Below the pieces are notes generated by a model that saw nothing but the letters and a program-made list of their open reading frames with translations, searched no databases and was not told where the DNA came from. A stretch of 64,000 nt of DNA. Origin: Acinetobacter guerrae (GTDB lineage Bacteria; Pseudomonadota; Gammaproteobacteria; Pseudomonadales; Moraxellaceae). The stretch is taken from positions 115,171-179,170 of the forward strand of contig NZ_LXGN01000034.1 in NCBI RefSeq assembly GCF_009372255.1. Direction: 5' to 3'. This document shows positions 43,214-52,060 of the stretch, one piece after another. Numbering within the stretch: position 1 is the first letter of the stretch; each line of letters opens with the position of its first letter. The position numbers and the translations under genes are program-made.

Positions 43214-43576
43214 CTACCGACTTAAAAACCAATTTGCATCAAATCCACGCGCATAAAGCTTCGTGTCATTTTCGTAATGGCTGATTCGTGGATTTAAAAT
43301 ATAGCTTTGTGTTTCTAATGCTTTGCGTATCACTTCACGCGCTTCATATGCTCGTTTTTGATTGGTGTCGTACACAATCACTTGATACATGACATGATCA
43401 GTCTTAGCGGAGCAATCAAGGCTATTTTCAGCACTTCCACCAACTTCTTGCCAGACTGCATAAGGCACAGCAGTATTCAGTGGTGCAATATCTTCATATA
43501 CACGTAAATCATTGCCCAGAATAGCTTTTACTGCCACATCTGCATTAAGCGTTCGGAATATGGGTAAGAAGCTCAT
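43214..43576 (-). CDS. Tail completion protein, DUF3168 family
   Basis: A 120-residue protein of the DUF3168/gp17-like tail terminator family (VYEDIAPLNTAVPYAVWQEV, DHVMYQVIVYDTNQKRAYEA, the C-terminal FDANWFLSR). It caps the tail tube and joins it to the head. It overlaps the HK97-gp10 gene by 4 bases. Confidence 0.88.
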   Translation of the reverse strand: MSFLPIFRTLNADVAVKAILGNDLRVYEDIAPLNTAVPYAVWQEVGGSAENSLDCSAKTDHVMYQVIVYDTNQKRAYEAREVIRKALETQSYILNPRISHYENDTKLYARGFDANWFLSR

Positions 43577-44094
43577 TTGAGTAATTCCTTGTCAAGTTCA
43601 AGTGAAAATGCTTCTGTAAACTTATTCGTCACTTGCTGAATGTTATTTGCTAAAGCTGGGCGCATAAAAGGCGTGGCTGGAATATGTGATGTTCCGAACT
43701 CAATGAAACGCCAATATTTAGTATTCCCGCCCGGTAGAGCTATGGTGTCGTCATCGAGAACCTGCTTGGCTTCACCTCTTTTTTTTCTTTCTTTGAAGAC
43801 GATTTTTTTGCTTTTGCTATTCGATCCAGCACCACCCATGATGCCAACACGCATTCTCACGTATGAGCTGTTCCGAGTTTTACCTTGACTGACTGTGACA
43901 TTCTCATAAATCGCTTCACGAGTTTCTGGGTCGTCAATTCGCTGCGCGTTTTGTTTTGCTGCATCTTTAACAATATTCATGGCTTTTCGTGCAGCACGGT
44001 TAGCAGCATTTTTAACAAGCCTTTGGTTGGATAATCTATTTAGTTTTTTTAAGACTTCCTCTAACCCTTCAAGCTTAACTTCCACGCCCGCCAT
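43573..44094 (-). CDS. HK97-gp10-like tail completion protein
   Basis: This 173-residue basic protein starts VEVKLEGLEEVLKKLNRLS, then KNAANRAARKAMNIVKDAAKQNA; its C-terminus has the family-typical YWRFIEFGTSHIPATPFMRP. It is a head-tail joining protein of the HK97 gp10 type. It lies between the head-closure and DUF3168 genes. Confidence 0.9.
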   Translation of the reverse strand: MAGVEVKLEGLEEVLKKLNRLSNQRLVKNAANRAARKAMNIVKDAAKQNAQRIDDPETREAIYENVTVSQGKTRNSSYVRMRVGIMGGAGSNSKSKKIVFKERKKRGEAKQVLDDDTIALPGGNTKYWRFIEFGTSHIPATPFMRPALANNIQQVTNKFTEAFSLELDKELLK

Positions 44095-44101
44095 AAGTAC
44101 C

Positions 44102-44449
44102 TCACTTGGGTTTTTCTACACCCTGCCCCAACAAGAACGTGCAATATGTATATGAGTCTTCGTTGTCATCAAGCGCCTGACTCTTGATCGAAAATACTCG
44201 CCCTTTCCAGACCACTTGCATTTCGGTATCAATGTCAGTGCGATAACGAATTTTCATTCGTGCTGTGACTTCTGATTGATCTGCTTGTGCTGAAATCAGG
44301 TCTTTGGCTGAAAGTGGTGTTACTTTGGCCCAAAGCTTTTTGTATTCAATCCAACCACCTTCAATTTCAAATCCATCATCATCCCGTCCACCTTGCTGAT
44401 ACTTCTGAATAACAACTCTGTGTCTTAATTCACCTGCGCCTTGTCCCAT
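44102..44449 (-). CDS. Head closure/head-tail adaptor protein
   Basis: A 115-residue protein with the family pattern GELRHRVVIQKYQQ, WIEYKKLWAKVTPLSAKD, then MKIRYRTDIDTEMQVVWKGR and a C-terminal CTFLLGQGVE. This is the SPP1 gp16/HK97 head-closure family. It plugs the connector after packaging. Confidence 0.88.
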   Translation of the reverse strand: MGQGAGELRHRVVIQKYQQGGRDDDGFEIEGGWIEYKKLWAKVTPLSAKDLISAQADQSEVTARMKIRYRTDIDTEMQVVWKGRVFSIKSQALDDNEDSYTYCTFLLGQGVEKPK

Positions 44450-44458
44450 ATCACCCTC

Positions 44459-44749
44459 CTAGATTGCTGTAGGTGTTCTATAAGGGAATAGCAACGCCTG
44501 AACAGGTTGCGGCATGTAATTTCCATTCACTGGTGCATCAGACTCGGCATTGCGGTACTTGTCATAGAAACCAACGTAGACCAGAACAGCCAATTTAAAT
44601 TCTTCAGGCGGTTGTGCATGATGAACTTCATCCGTATAACGAAAAACCGCTGATTCAGCGGCCTTTATGTAGATTTCTATGTTCGTATCGTTGGAGTCAT
44701 CATCGTAGCGAAGATGCTGTTTTACTTCTTCGAGTGTGACTAAGCTCAT
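44459..44749 (-). CDS. Head-tail connector (gp6-like)
   Basis: A 96-residue helical protein starting MSLVTLEEVKQHLRYDDDSN, with the family-typical LVTLEEVKxHLR start and YVGFYDKYRNA. The ATG at 44749 is chosen: AAGGAG lies 9 bases before it, and it overlaps the portal stop as ATGA. It forms the ring below the portal. Confidence 0.88.
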   Translation of the reverse strand: MSLVTLEEVKQHLRYDDDSNDTNIEIYIKAAESAVFRYTDEVHHAQPPEEFKLAVLVYVGFYDKYRNAESDAPVNGNYMPQPVQALLFPYRTPTAI

Positions 44750-46176
44750 TCTGTCCACTCCTTAGCACATAACTTAAAGTTTTTATGGTCAAATTCACCA
44801 AAATGATCGTTTTCAACATGCCAGAGTGCGCCATTCTTGGTAATGAATTGTCCTTTTTGGTACTGCACATCGTCTTTGAATACGCCCTTATAGAGCGATT
44901 TAAGAGGATTATCAGACTGAGTGGTTGATTCAGATTTACCAAATGGATCTTCTTTAGCATCACGCTTAGCAAGTGCTTCCAAATTGTAGTTTTGCTGTTG
45001 TAAATAAGGGGATTCGCCACCTTTAACAGGTAAATAACCCAACTTCTGGCGCGCCTCATTGGGGGCAAAGATGCCTGCACTGATGCCATCCTTGAAGTAT
45101 GCAATTTTACTAGATGAATCCATGCGGATTAGAACATCAAGATCAAGGAAAGCCGCAACACCATAAGACGGTAAATCCAATCCCTCATCTAAAAGATTTT
45201 CACGCGCTTCTATATAGGATTGAAGACAATCTGAATAATAGATTTCATTCAGATCAGAAACCTTAGTTGCACCCTGAACATCAGTCACACCAATTTTAAA
45301 TGGTGGCACATTAAATGCCGTACAAACAATACGAGCAGACATCCCAAGTTGTTCAATTAATTGGCTGTCTATCGCTGACATTGAAATGTTTACGTATTTT
45401 GCTCCATCCGATAAAAGACCAGTTTTACCCACATTTGCACCACTATAATTTGCATCCCATTTGGTTTTCACCTCTTGGGCTTTTGTTGCATCTAATGGCC
45501 CAGGCACCTCAATAACACCACCCGGTTTAGATCCGTTGGCAAAAAAGTTTTTAGAGTTTCTGAGAATCGAAATACCCTGTTCAGACGCCAGACTACACGC
45601 CATGATTGGTGTTAAACCCACAAGCGGATGATAAATCGCGTTAATGCGGTCATGGATGATTTCAGATGCGGGAACAATTACATTGTCAGCCTGTGTTAAT
45701 CGGTCGTTTGTAAGCTGATAAAACACATTCGCTTGGTCATCAACAAGTACAGTTACTAAATCAGGGTTTAAAACCACCAATCGGTATAACTCGCCAAACA
45801 CATCGCGCATTTTAAAAACGTAGGTGTTGCCCCTAAGCAAAAGGCTCTGCGTCCATTGCTCGTTGAACTGCTGCCAGTTTTGGTAATTATTCGGTTTTTG
45901 AAGTACACGCTGTAATTCTTTTGGGGTTAAAGCATCAACTAAGACACCTTGCTGCTTCTTTTTTAACAGAACAGGCATCTTGCCAATGTCCTTAGAGATA
46001 AGACTTACACAAGCAAATACCGCATAAAATGCAGTCATATCTTCGCGGGTAATTTCCTTATTTTCTTGCCATGCCCCTGAATATGGCTCTGCCACAAATA
46101 TGCTATTCCAACCCTGCCCTGAATTGTGGACACTTTGATAGCTCTTTTTACCTCTCAACCAGTCATAAATGCCCAT
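44746..46176 (-). CDS. Phage portal protein (HK97 family)
   Basis: A 476-residue portal. Family features: the N-terminal TAFYAVFACVSLISKDIGKMPV, the LLLRGNTYVFK strand, IIHDRINAIYHPLVGLTPI, NVPPFKIGV, and the C-terminal GIFAPNEARQKLGYLPV. Residues after about 410 form an extra tail with VENDHFGEFDHKNF. The portal forms the dodecameric channel at one capsid vertex. It is separated from the capsid gene by an endonuclease gene, an unusual break. Confidence 0.94.
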   Translation of the reverse strand: MGIYDWLRGKKSYQSVHNSGQGWNSIFVAEPYSGAWQENKEITREDMTAFYAVFACVSLISKDIGKMPVLLKKKQQGVLVDALTPKELQRVLQKPNNYQNWQQFNEQWTQSLLLRGNTYVFKMRDVFGELYRLVVLNPDLVTVLVDDQANVFYQLTNDRLTQADNVIVPASEIIHDRINAIYHPLVGLTPIMACSLASEQGISILRNSKNFFANGSKPGGVIEVPGPLDATKAQEVKTKWDANYSGANVGKTGLLSDGAKYVNISMSAIDSQLIEQLGMSARIVCTAFNVPPFKIGVTDVQGATKVSDLNEIYYSDCLQSYIEARENLLDEGLDLPSYGVAAFLDLDVLIRMDSSSKIAYFKDGISAGIFAPNEARQKLGYLPVKGGESPYLQQQNYNLEALAKRDAKEDPFGKSESTTQSDNPLKSLYKGVFKDDVQYQKGQFITKNGALWHVENDHFGEFDHKNFKLCAKEWTE

Positions 46177-46186
46177 TTTTACCGCC

Positions 46187-46354
46187 TTATTCTTCAGTTT
46201 TTACGTCTTTTTTGGTGCGATTTGCAGCCTTTTTAGGCTCTTCATAAGGCTTTGCAACACCTGTTTTAATAAGGATATTTGCCGCAAAATCTTCGACTTC
46301 TTTCACTTCGCCTACTTCGGCATCGTGCATAACTTGTAAATATTCAATTTTCAT
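46187..46354 (-). CDS. Small head-module protein (55 aa)
   Basis: A 55-residue protein (MKIEYLQVMHDAEVGEVKEV...) with a basic C-terminal tail. GGAGAA precedes the ATG at 46354. The pattern (QVxHDAxVGEVKEVxDFxANIL) is similar to small head proteins found before the portal in HK97-like phages. Role unknown. Confidence 0.7.
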   Translation of the reverse strand: MKIEYLQVMHDAEVGEVKEVEDFAANILIKTGVAKPYEEPKKAANRTKKDVKTEE

Positions 46355-46370
46355 GTTTTCTCCATATATA

Positions 46371-46396
46371 AAAAATCCCACCTAGAGTGGGATTTT
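46371..46396. terminator. Terminator after the endonuclease gene
   Basis: AAAATCCCA/TGGGATTTT-type stem, T-rich on both sides, directly behind the endonuclease stop on the minus strand. Together with the hairpins before the gene it isolates the endonuclease as a unit. Confidence 0.75.
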
Positions 46397-46398
46397 AT

Positions 46399-47184
46399 TT
46401 AAGTCATTAACTGCATCTGCATGGACTGCTGTATATCATCAAGTAATCTGCAAACTAATTTTGGTATCTGCGAAAAGCACTCTGTTTGACCACCAAAATC
46501 GATTTTCGGTTTGTATCGCCACTGTTTCAAGATAAAGTGTAATCGCTTTTCTAGGTTCCAAATATAACCAGCCTTATCTCGTATGGCTGTTATAACCTCG
46601 CATGCATAGCCAGCTTTGGTGTACTCCCGAAACCTGTTTTTTGCATTTACAGTAATTCCAACCTTAAAGAACGATTCATTTTCATTAGATAATCTAACTA
46701 CATAAAGACTGGAATGACCATCGTATTTTTTGCAGGTCTTCACGTAAACACTTAGTGAGTATGCATTTAAGTTTTTAGAGCACTCTGAGCAACCATACGC
46801 CTTTAAATGATCATTGGGTCGTTGCTCAAAAACTCCATGCGTGGAACAAATTATCTTTACCTTGGTGTAGCTGTTAATATATTTAACCTGACTGTAGTCG
46901 TATAAGTTGCCATGCACTAATTTAGCTTTAGATATAAATTCTTTGACTGTTAACTTGGCAAGTCCTGTACATTTTAGACAACCCTGACCCGCCAAATGAT
47001 GATCTGGTCTTTTCTCAAAATCACCATGCTCAGGACAGCCGATTATCACTTTGCTCTTGCTGACAATATAAGCAACTTTGCTGTAATCGTATCTACCACC
47101 ATGCACAGCAATAGCTTTTTGAATAAATATTTCAGTCTTGGATTGCATAGCTTTCGCCATGACTTTAGAATTGTCCGAAGTCAT
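46399..47184 (-). CDS. Homing-type endonuclease with zinc-finger-like repeats and GIY-YIG-like domain
   Basis: A 261-residue protein. Two tandem repeats of about 60 residues (about 17-75 and 78-136) have the pattern F-K-A-x-HG-x-YDYSxVxY ... CPEHGDFEKRP...HLxGxGCxxC, as in DUF723 modules of homing endonucleases; each keeps two Cys pairs/His for zinc. The C-terminal half resembles a GIY-YIG/T5orf172 nuclease core (SLYVVRLSNENESFFKVGIT, then RFREYTKAGY). It lies between capsid and portal genes with its own terminator hairpins, the mark of a free-standing mobile endonuclease. Confidence 0.75.
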   Translation of the reverse strand: MTSDNSKVMAKAMQSKTEIFIQKAIAVHGGRYDYSKVAYIVSKSKVIIGCPEHGDFEKRPDHHLAGQGCLKCTGLAKLTVKEFISKAKLVHGNLYDYSQVKYINSYTKVKIICSTHGVFEQRPNDHLKAYGCSECSKNLNAYSLSVYVKTCKKYDGHSSLYVVRLSNENESFFKVGITVNAKNRFREYTKAGYACEVITAIRDKAGYIWNLEKRLHFILKQWRYKPKIDFGGQTECFSQIPKLVCRLLDDIQQSMQMQLMT

Positions 47185-47220
47185 CTTGTTACTCTCATTA
47201 ACAGGTTGATTAGAAAGGCT

Positions 47221-47333
47221 TAGTTGTTTCCAGCAACTAGGCTTTTCGCTTATTTATTATACCAAAAAATTAGGTTGTTTTTATAAAAAAATTATTAAAA
47301 ATCCTTATAAAAACAACCTCGAAAGAGGTTGTT
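47221..47333 (-). promoter_or_regulatory. Cluster of competing hairpins between capsid and endonuclease
   Basis: Three inverted repeats: AACAACCTC/GAGGTTGTT with a GAAA loop at 47312-47333, followed by TTTTT on the minus strand (terminator of the capsid gene); AGGTTGTTTTTATAA (47272-47286) with TTATAAAAACAACCT (47305-47319), which shares one arm with the first; and TAGTTG/CAACTA at 47221-47239. The shared arm means the first two cannot form together. Confidence 0.65.
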
Positions 47334-47348
47334 AGGATGAAAATTAAA

Positions 47349-48683
47349 TTAAGGCGTGTAATCAATGTATGCCGCTGCAATGGCGCGACGTTTCGCCCAG
47401 GTGATGAACTTCTCTACACGAATGGCAAATTTGTTTTCTTGCCATAAGTTGTGAGTAACAGATCCATCAACAAGCGTTGCTTGATCGCTGTACGCCACAT
47501 CAACACCACCGTCCTGAGCAACAAGCAATTCGCTCATTTTTACAAGAATGATCTTGTCGCCAATGGATTGTGACGTGATAACTGGAATACCCAGAAGCGA
47601 ACGCGCTGCACCTGCAAAGCTCATGCCGTTGAAATATGTATTTCCAAGAGCATCACGAAGCAAAGCGTATTGCATTGCACGCGTTTCACTCATTAAGAAA
47701 TACGCATTGTCAGTGGTAAGGTTTGCGGCAACAAATGTCGTGATAAGTTTTAACAAATCGGCTTCAATTGCTGCTGCCGTAGTGCCAGAAGGTTCAATTG
47801 CTGTTACACCATTCAGAATACCCGATGGAGTCACATCGGTTTGCGCTTGAGTACCAAGAAACGTGGTATCAATCAGCACTTTGGTTGCTTCAATCAAATC
47901 ATTAAGCACAAGTTGATCAATTGCTGGATCGGCACGACGCAACAATTCTTGCGTATAAACTGTAATCGCAGCCAATTTATGCTCTTTGATTTCGATACTG
48001 TTGAATGTCGGGTTAGTTAAAGGCTTTTTAGCACCTTCACCCACCCAAGAAGCAGTACCACCGCTTAATTGCCCGTTAATTTTTACATTAAACGGAACAG
48101 CACGATAACCTTTCAACTTATCAAAGATGGTTGCATTACGAAGCAATTCTAAGAAATCGCCTTTATATGTGTCTTGCTGCACAAGTGGCGCAGCGAAACC
48201 AGCATCAGTAGTGGTACCCAAGGTGGCTTTTTCAACATATTGAACCACTGCTTCGTCATAACCTAATGCTTTTGCCGCATCAACGACAGTCATTAATCGA
48301 CCTTGTTTTTGCTCATGACATGCAAGCATTTTTGCACGAGCAAATTGTGCGAAAGGCATCCCTTTAGGAAGATTGGATTTAACTTCAACCTTTGGATCAG
48401 CTTTTGGCTCAGGATCGCCTTTTGCAGATTTTTTTGCTTCCTCAGGATCATTACCTGCAACAGGCGTTGCGGTTTTTGCCGCTTTTTCAATCTCTGCAAT
48501 TTGAGCTTCGGTACGTGCAATATTTTTCTTAATTGCCTCAATATCTTTTTCAAGAACCTGAATTTCTGCTTCAGTTGCTTCATCAGGTGTTGTGCCTGCT
48601 GCTGCTGATTTAGACAGTGCAGTTTGCATTGCTGCGTTTTTATCTGCCAATGCTTTGAGCAGCTTTGCTAAGTATTCTTTCAT
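47349..48683 (-). CDS. Major capsid protein (HK97 fold) with scaffold domain
   Basis: A 444-residue HK97-type capsid protein. The first about 105 residues are a charged coiled coil that acts as the internal scaffold (delta domain) and would be cut off by the protease encoded upstream. The mature part begins near LPKGMPFAQFARAKML and has the family segments TASWVGEGAKKPLTNPTFNS, LAAITVYTQELLRRADPAI, and the C-terminal FAIRVEKFITWAKRRAIAAAY. A terminator follows the gene. Confidence 0.94.
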   Translation of the reverse strand: MKEYLAKLLKALADKNAAMQTALSKSAAAGTTPDEATEAEIQVLEKDIEAIKKNIARTEAQIAEIEKAAKTATPVAGNDPEEAKKSAKGDPEPKADPKVEVKSNLPKGMPFAQFARAKMLACHEQKQGRLMTVVDAAKALGYDEAVVQYVEKATLGTTTDAGFAAPLVQQDTYKGDFLELLRNATIFDKLKGYRAVPFNVKINGQLSGGTASWVGEGAKKPLTNPTFNSIEIKEHKLAAITVYTQELLRRADPAIDQLVLNDLIEATKVLIDTTFLGTQAQTDVTPSGILNGVTAIEPSGTTAAAIEADLLKLITTFVAANLTTDNAYFLMSETRAMQYALLRDALGNTYFNGMSFAGAARSLLGIPVITSQSIGDKIILVKMSELLVAQDGGVDVAYSDQATLVDGSVTHNLWQENKFAIRVEKFITWAKRRAIAAAYIDYTP

Positions 48684-49270
48684 AGTTTTACTCCACCCTG
48701 TGTTGGGCTATTTAGATTTACGATTACGTGTTTTTGTTCAGATGAATCGCCATCTGGAACGTTCTGAGGTTGTTTGCCCAACGCGGCTTTGTGTTCCTCA
48801 AATGCTTTTTTAAAATCTGTTTCGCTTTCGCGATTGCATGGAATGGTGACTAAGGAAAGTTCATAAAACTCCCAATCATTAAATTTTATGCCACCACCTT
48901 TGATCATTTCCACATCATCCCAATTCGGGAGAAACCCAACGGACAGGCCTTTGACGAGGTTGTGTTTCAAGGACTGATAGGCCTCATCAATTCGGGCTTT
49001 CAATGCACCTTCTTCTTCGATCTTTGGAAGATGAATCTCAACTTCAATCCCTTTACTGGTGACCTTCACATCAGTGACATGCCCAATAGGTGATTTATGG
49101 TCATGGTGAAAAAGTAACGGCATTGGTAAAGTAAACTTGGCACCTGTTGGCACCATGATGTCTTTTGCCCGATCCTGATTAGGAGTGCTAGCTACCCCTT
49201 TAAATGTTCGTTTTTCATCGTCTACGGACTTGATCTCGAACGAGCCAAATGATTTATGCAGAGCAGTCAT
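48680..49270 (-). CDS. Prohead protease (HK97 family, U35)
   Basis: A 196-residue serine protease of the HK97 prohead family: FKGVASTPNQDRAKDIMVP near the start, the catalytic His in LLFHHDHKSPIGHV, and the Ser in VKGLSVGF. The start at 49270 has GGAGG five bases upstream and is preferred over a TTG at 49288. It matures the capsid by removing the scaffold. It overlaps the capsid gene by 4 bases. Confidence 0.93.
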   Translation of the reverse strand: MTALHKSFGSFEIKSVDDEKRTFKGVASTPNQDRAKDIMVPTGAKFTLPMPLLFHHDHKSPIGHVTDVKVTSKGIEVEIHLPKIEEEGALKARIDEAYQSLKHNLVKGLSVGFLPNWDDVEMIKGGGIKFNDWEFYELSLVTIPCNRESETDFKKAFEEHKAALGKQPQNVPDGDSSEQKHVIVNLNSPTQGGVKL

Positions 49271-49325
49271 AGCCCCTCCAAAATGCAAAAACCGCCAATT
49301 AAGGCGGTTATCTGTGAAATGTGTT

Positions 49326-51002
49326 TTAAACGAAAAAGACGTTGTATTCTTTTGTGCTTGATTCTGGGTTCATTGACATAAGCGCCACAGCATTAAACGT
49401 GGCTATTAATGGGTCAATCTTCCCTATTCCAGATTCTTGCTTAGTGATTCTCATGCCATTACCAATCATGACGACACGCGCATTACCTGCTGCCCATGTC
49501 ATGAGTTGCTGCCCTGCATGGAATAAATTACCTTCAGCCAATTTGCGTTCAGTCGTTAAAATATAGGACATGAGTTTGTGACCTTGCGGTACGCCAAACA
49601 TGGCATCCTCTGGTATCCCTGCTTCCAGTAATCCATCAAGCAAACCGCCTAACCCGAGTGGATCAAGCCCAATCTTATTGAGCTTGCCACTGTCATAAAC
49701 TTTCTTGGCAATCGCTGCGAGTTGGTCAATATCGTCTCCCACATGATCAACTACAGTGAGTGATTGCTCAGTCTGGAAATCTTGGTACTTTGGAATGTTT
49801 TCCTTTCGTCGCTCTAATGCTGTTTTGTTGGCCCACGCATGATTCCATAACCACCAAATTCGAGGATCCCTTTTCAATCGGCCTAGTGCAGCAAATCCCA
49901 ACAAGTCATCCAATCCACCGCCATCGATTCCGAGAGTGATAACGTCTGACTGTTCAATGATTTGATCCAAACCAAAGACATGTTTTTGTTGATTCCAATA
50001 CTCTGCACCTGCCCATCGGTTAGCACGAAGATTCATGCCGATTTCGATGTTTAAGTGTTTGGCCAAGAAATCTCTAAGCGATTCTTCACCAGCATCCTGA
50101 ACCTTTTTGAACTCCGAAATCAGATATTCAAGATCGACTGACGCACCTAAATTTGGGTTTGTAATGTAGAAGTTTTCAGGCTTTAAGTGTTCACCCGCCT
50201 CAACCAGATGTTTGGGGAATTCATAAATTAAAGGTAGAAAGCCTTTATCAACCTTGATTCCGTCACGAACATCACGGGCATAATCTAAAAGTTGCTTAAA
50301 TACACCGCATGGCACTTCATCTGACATAGTAGACAGATAAATCACACAACCTTCAGGACGTGATGCCAAACCACCTTTTGCCTCACGGAACATTGACTCA
50401 GCATTGGCACGTTTGCCGAAGAGCCAGACTTCATCGATCAGGATAATTGAGGCTTTTTTTCCTGCCGCGGCATTAGACTCAGCAGCGATAACTTTAAGTG
50501 TTGCGCCTGTACCCAAGTGAGTAACTGTCTTTGTGTGCTCAGACACATTAAAACGTTCACTTAACTCTTCATCGGCTCTGACAAAGTCCCGGATTGGATT
50601 AAATGAATTGTCAGCTACCTCTTTTGTGGGCGCAAGAATAATTAGTTCAGCCGACTGTCTGTCATTGAGAATCAATGCGGTTAGCATAATTCCAGCAGCA
50701 ATTGTAGATTTGGTATTTTTTTTAGAAATTAGTAAAAAAAATTCTCTAATCAATCTTCTTTTTGTTTGGGGGTTATATGCTCCAAAAATAGCTCGAACAA
50801 ATTCAATCACCCATGGTAATGTAACTTCACCCATTTTTGGTGAATCCATTACATCTACAAGTATTAATTCATTAAATATTCGCTCTGCAACGTCAGCTAC
50901 TTTTGGAAACAAAGGTGCGCAAGGCATTAAAGATTGTTTGCTAACAATTAGCTTCTCCCAATCTGGGCAGGCCGTCGTCCAGATCGGTGATATTGAAGAC
51001 AT
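49326..51002 (-). CDS. Terminase large subunit
   Basis: A 558-residue packaging motor. ATPase part: a deviant Walker A SKKNTKST (93-100), as is common in this family, and Walker B IILIDEVWLFG near residue 180. Nuclease part: VITLGIDGGGLDDLLGFAAL, and the second acidic site around GLDPLGLGGLLDGL. The size fits HK97/TerL of cos-type phages. The small subunit is 3 bases upstream. Confidence 0.94.
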   Translation of the reverse strand: MSSISPIWTTACPDWEKLIVSKQSLMPCAPLFPKVADVAERIFNELILVDVMDSPKMGEVTLPWVIEFVRAIFGAYNPQTKRRLIREFFLLISKKNTKSTIAAGIMLTALILNDRQSAELIILAPTKEVADNSFNPIRDFVRADEELSERFNVSEHTKTVTHLGTGATLKVIAAESNAAAGKKASIILIDEVWLFGKRANAESMFREAKGGLASRPEGCVIYLSTMSDEVPCGVFKQLLDYARDVRDGIKVDKGFLPLIYEFPKHLVEAGEHLKPENFYITNPNLGASVDLEYLISEFKKVQDAGEESLRDFLAKHLNIEIGMNLRANRWAGAEYWNQQKHVFGLDQIIEQSDVITLGIDGGGLDDLLGFAALGRLKRDPRIWWLWNHAWANKTALERRKENIPKYQDFQTEQSLTVVDHVGDDIDQLAAIAKKVYDSGKLNKIGLDPLGLGGLLDGLLEAGIPEDAMFGVPQGHKLMSYILTTERKLAEGNLFHAGQQLMTWAAGNARVVMIGNGMRITKQESGIGKIDPLIATFNAVALMSMNPESSTKEYNVFFV

Positions 51003-51005
51003 AGT

Positions 51006-51455
51006 TTAGCTCATTAATTGATTATCCAAAGTTGCAAACTTTCCAGATTTACTACCATTACGTGCAGTTTCTGCCTTAGTTTCTTTCTTGCCTTTTTCAG
51101 CCACTTTACCGTGAATGTATGGGAGTGCTGCTTGGGCAGCGCGTACACGTAGGGCCATGTCTTCAACTGGATCAGAATAAACAGACTCTAAAAACTCTAA
51201 AGGGTCGGCTAAATTCTTGGAAGCCTGAATAGTTGTGCTAGTTGTTAAAGGTTTAACCTCATGTTTAACAACTTGCTCGGGAGTGGCTTCATCAAGTCGT
51301 TCTAGATATGCAATAACATCAGGGTCTTTAGCTAAACGTGCACCAGCCGCAGATGCAGTCTTTTCAGGACATCCAGCTAAAATAGCTGCTTCTTTATTGT
51401 CTTTGCCTTTTTGTTTCGCAAGGGCAAATGCCTTCTTTTTTTCTGTTAAAGCCAT
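51006..51455 (-). CDS. Terminase small subunit
   Basis: A 149-residue DNA-recognition subunit. Helix-turn-helix at the N-terminus (KKKAFALAKQKGKDNKEAAILAGCPEKTAS), then an oligomerisation region (DPVEDMALRVRAAQAALPYI) and a charged tail. The position before TerL and behind HNH is as in HK97-like phages; it binds near the cos/pac site. Confidence 0.9.
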   Translation of the reverse strand: MALTEKKKAFALAKQKGKDNKEAAILAGCPEKTASAAGARLAKDPDVIAYLERLDEATPEQVVKHEVKPLTTSTTIQASKNLADPLEFLESVYSDPVEDMALRVRAAQAALPYIHGKVAEKGKKETKAETARNGSKSGKFATLDNQLMS

Positions 51456-51605
51456 ATACCCTCCTTTAACATATTTTTGAAAACTGATTTTTTCTTATAA
51501 GTGAGGTGGGCGGTGGTGTCCGTGAGCTTTGAGCTTGAAAATTTTAACCCCCCCTGCCTGCTGATATTTTACGCACCATTTTGATGCAAATTTTAATAAT
51601 TAAAT

Positions 51606-51785
51606 TCACCATCTCCGGCGCTGTTCATCTTGGGTTATGGATTGCTGTGCTCGCTTAGCCTCTTGTTTTACATCTCTAGCCAAAAGGCAAAAGCTCTTAA
51701 CATCATCCAGTGTTACCGACTTACCAGATTGAATGCTTGCTATAGCGTAATCATGGACCATATCTTCTATTGTTTTATTACCCAC
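51606..51785 (-). CDS. Small protein between HNH and TerS (59 aa)
   Basis: A short frame with a GTG start at 51785 and GAGAG seven bases before it, overlapping the end of the HNH gene by 19 bases: MGNKTIEDMVHDYAIASIQS and then VTLDDVKSFCLLARDVKQEA. It is predicted to be a helical protein. No family is recognised. The overlap and ribosome site support translation. Confidence 0.6.
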   Translation of the reverse strand: MGNKTIEDMVHDYAIASIQSGKSVTLDDVKSFCLLARDVKQEAKRAQQSITQDEQRRRW

Positions 51786-52060
51786 TGCCCACTCTCCCTC
51801 AATGTCTTCTCTTTATGACAAGGCACACATAACGATTGAAGATTGCTTTCCTCATCATTACCACCCTGAGCCACATTCACAATATGATCAAGCTCAAGCT
51901 CCATAGTTACAACACCACAACACTGGCATGTGTACTTATCTCTTAAATGAATGCTTGCTTTAAGTCTTCGCCATGGGCGACCACCACGTCCTTGACCCCA
52001 GTTAGATTGTTTAGGCGTCTTGGTAGTTTGGAGTCTCGGCTTTAATGTCCGTAGTTTCAT
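51767..52060 (-). CDS. HNH endonuclease
   Basis: A 97-residue HNH nuclease. The zinc and catalytic pattern is CQCCG, then LELDHIVNVAQGGNDEESNLQSLCVPCHKEKT, with D/H in the LDH motif and the C-terminal CxxCH. HNH proteins next to terminase are needed for cos cleavage in HK97-type phages, so it is probably part of the packaging machine. The ATG at 52060 has AGGTGA upstream. Confidence 0.93.
   Translation of the reverse strand: MKLRTLKPRLQTTKTPKQSNWGQGRGGRPWRRLKASIHLRDKYTCQCCGVVTMELELDHIVNVAQGGNDEESNLQSLCVPCHKEKTLRESGQWVIKQ

Noticed and set aside
44700..45104. 134-codon minus-strand frame overlapping the portal gene
   Set aside because: It overlaps portal and connector out of frame without own ribosome site; the product has no conserved pattern.
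47548..48608. Long plus-strand and -1 frames over the capsid gene
   Set aside because: Both are shadows of the capsid coding sequence; the Lys/Leu/Gln-rich frame only reflects the coiled-coil scaffold region.
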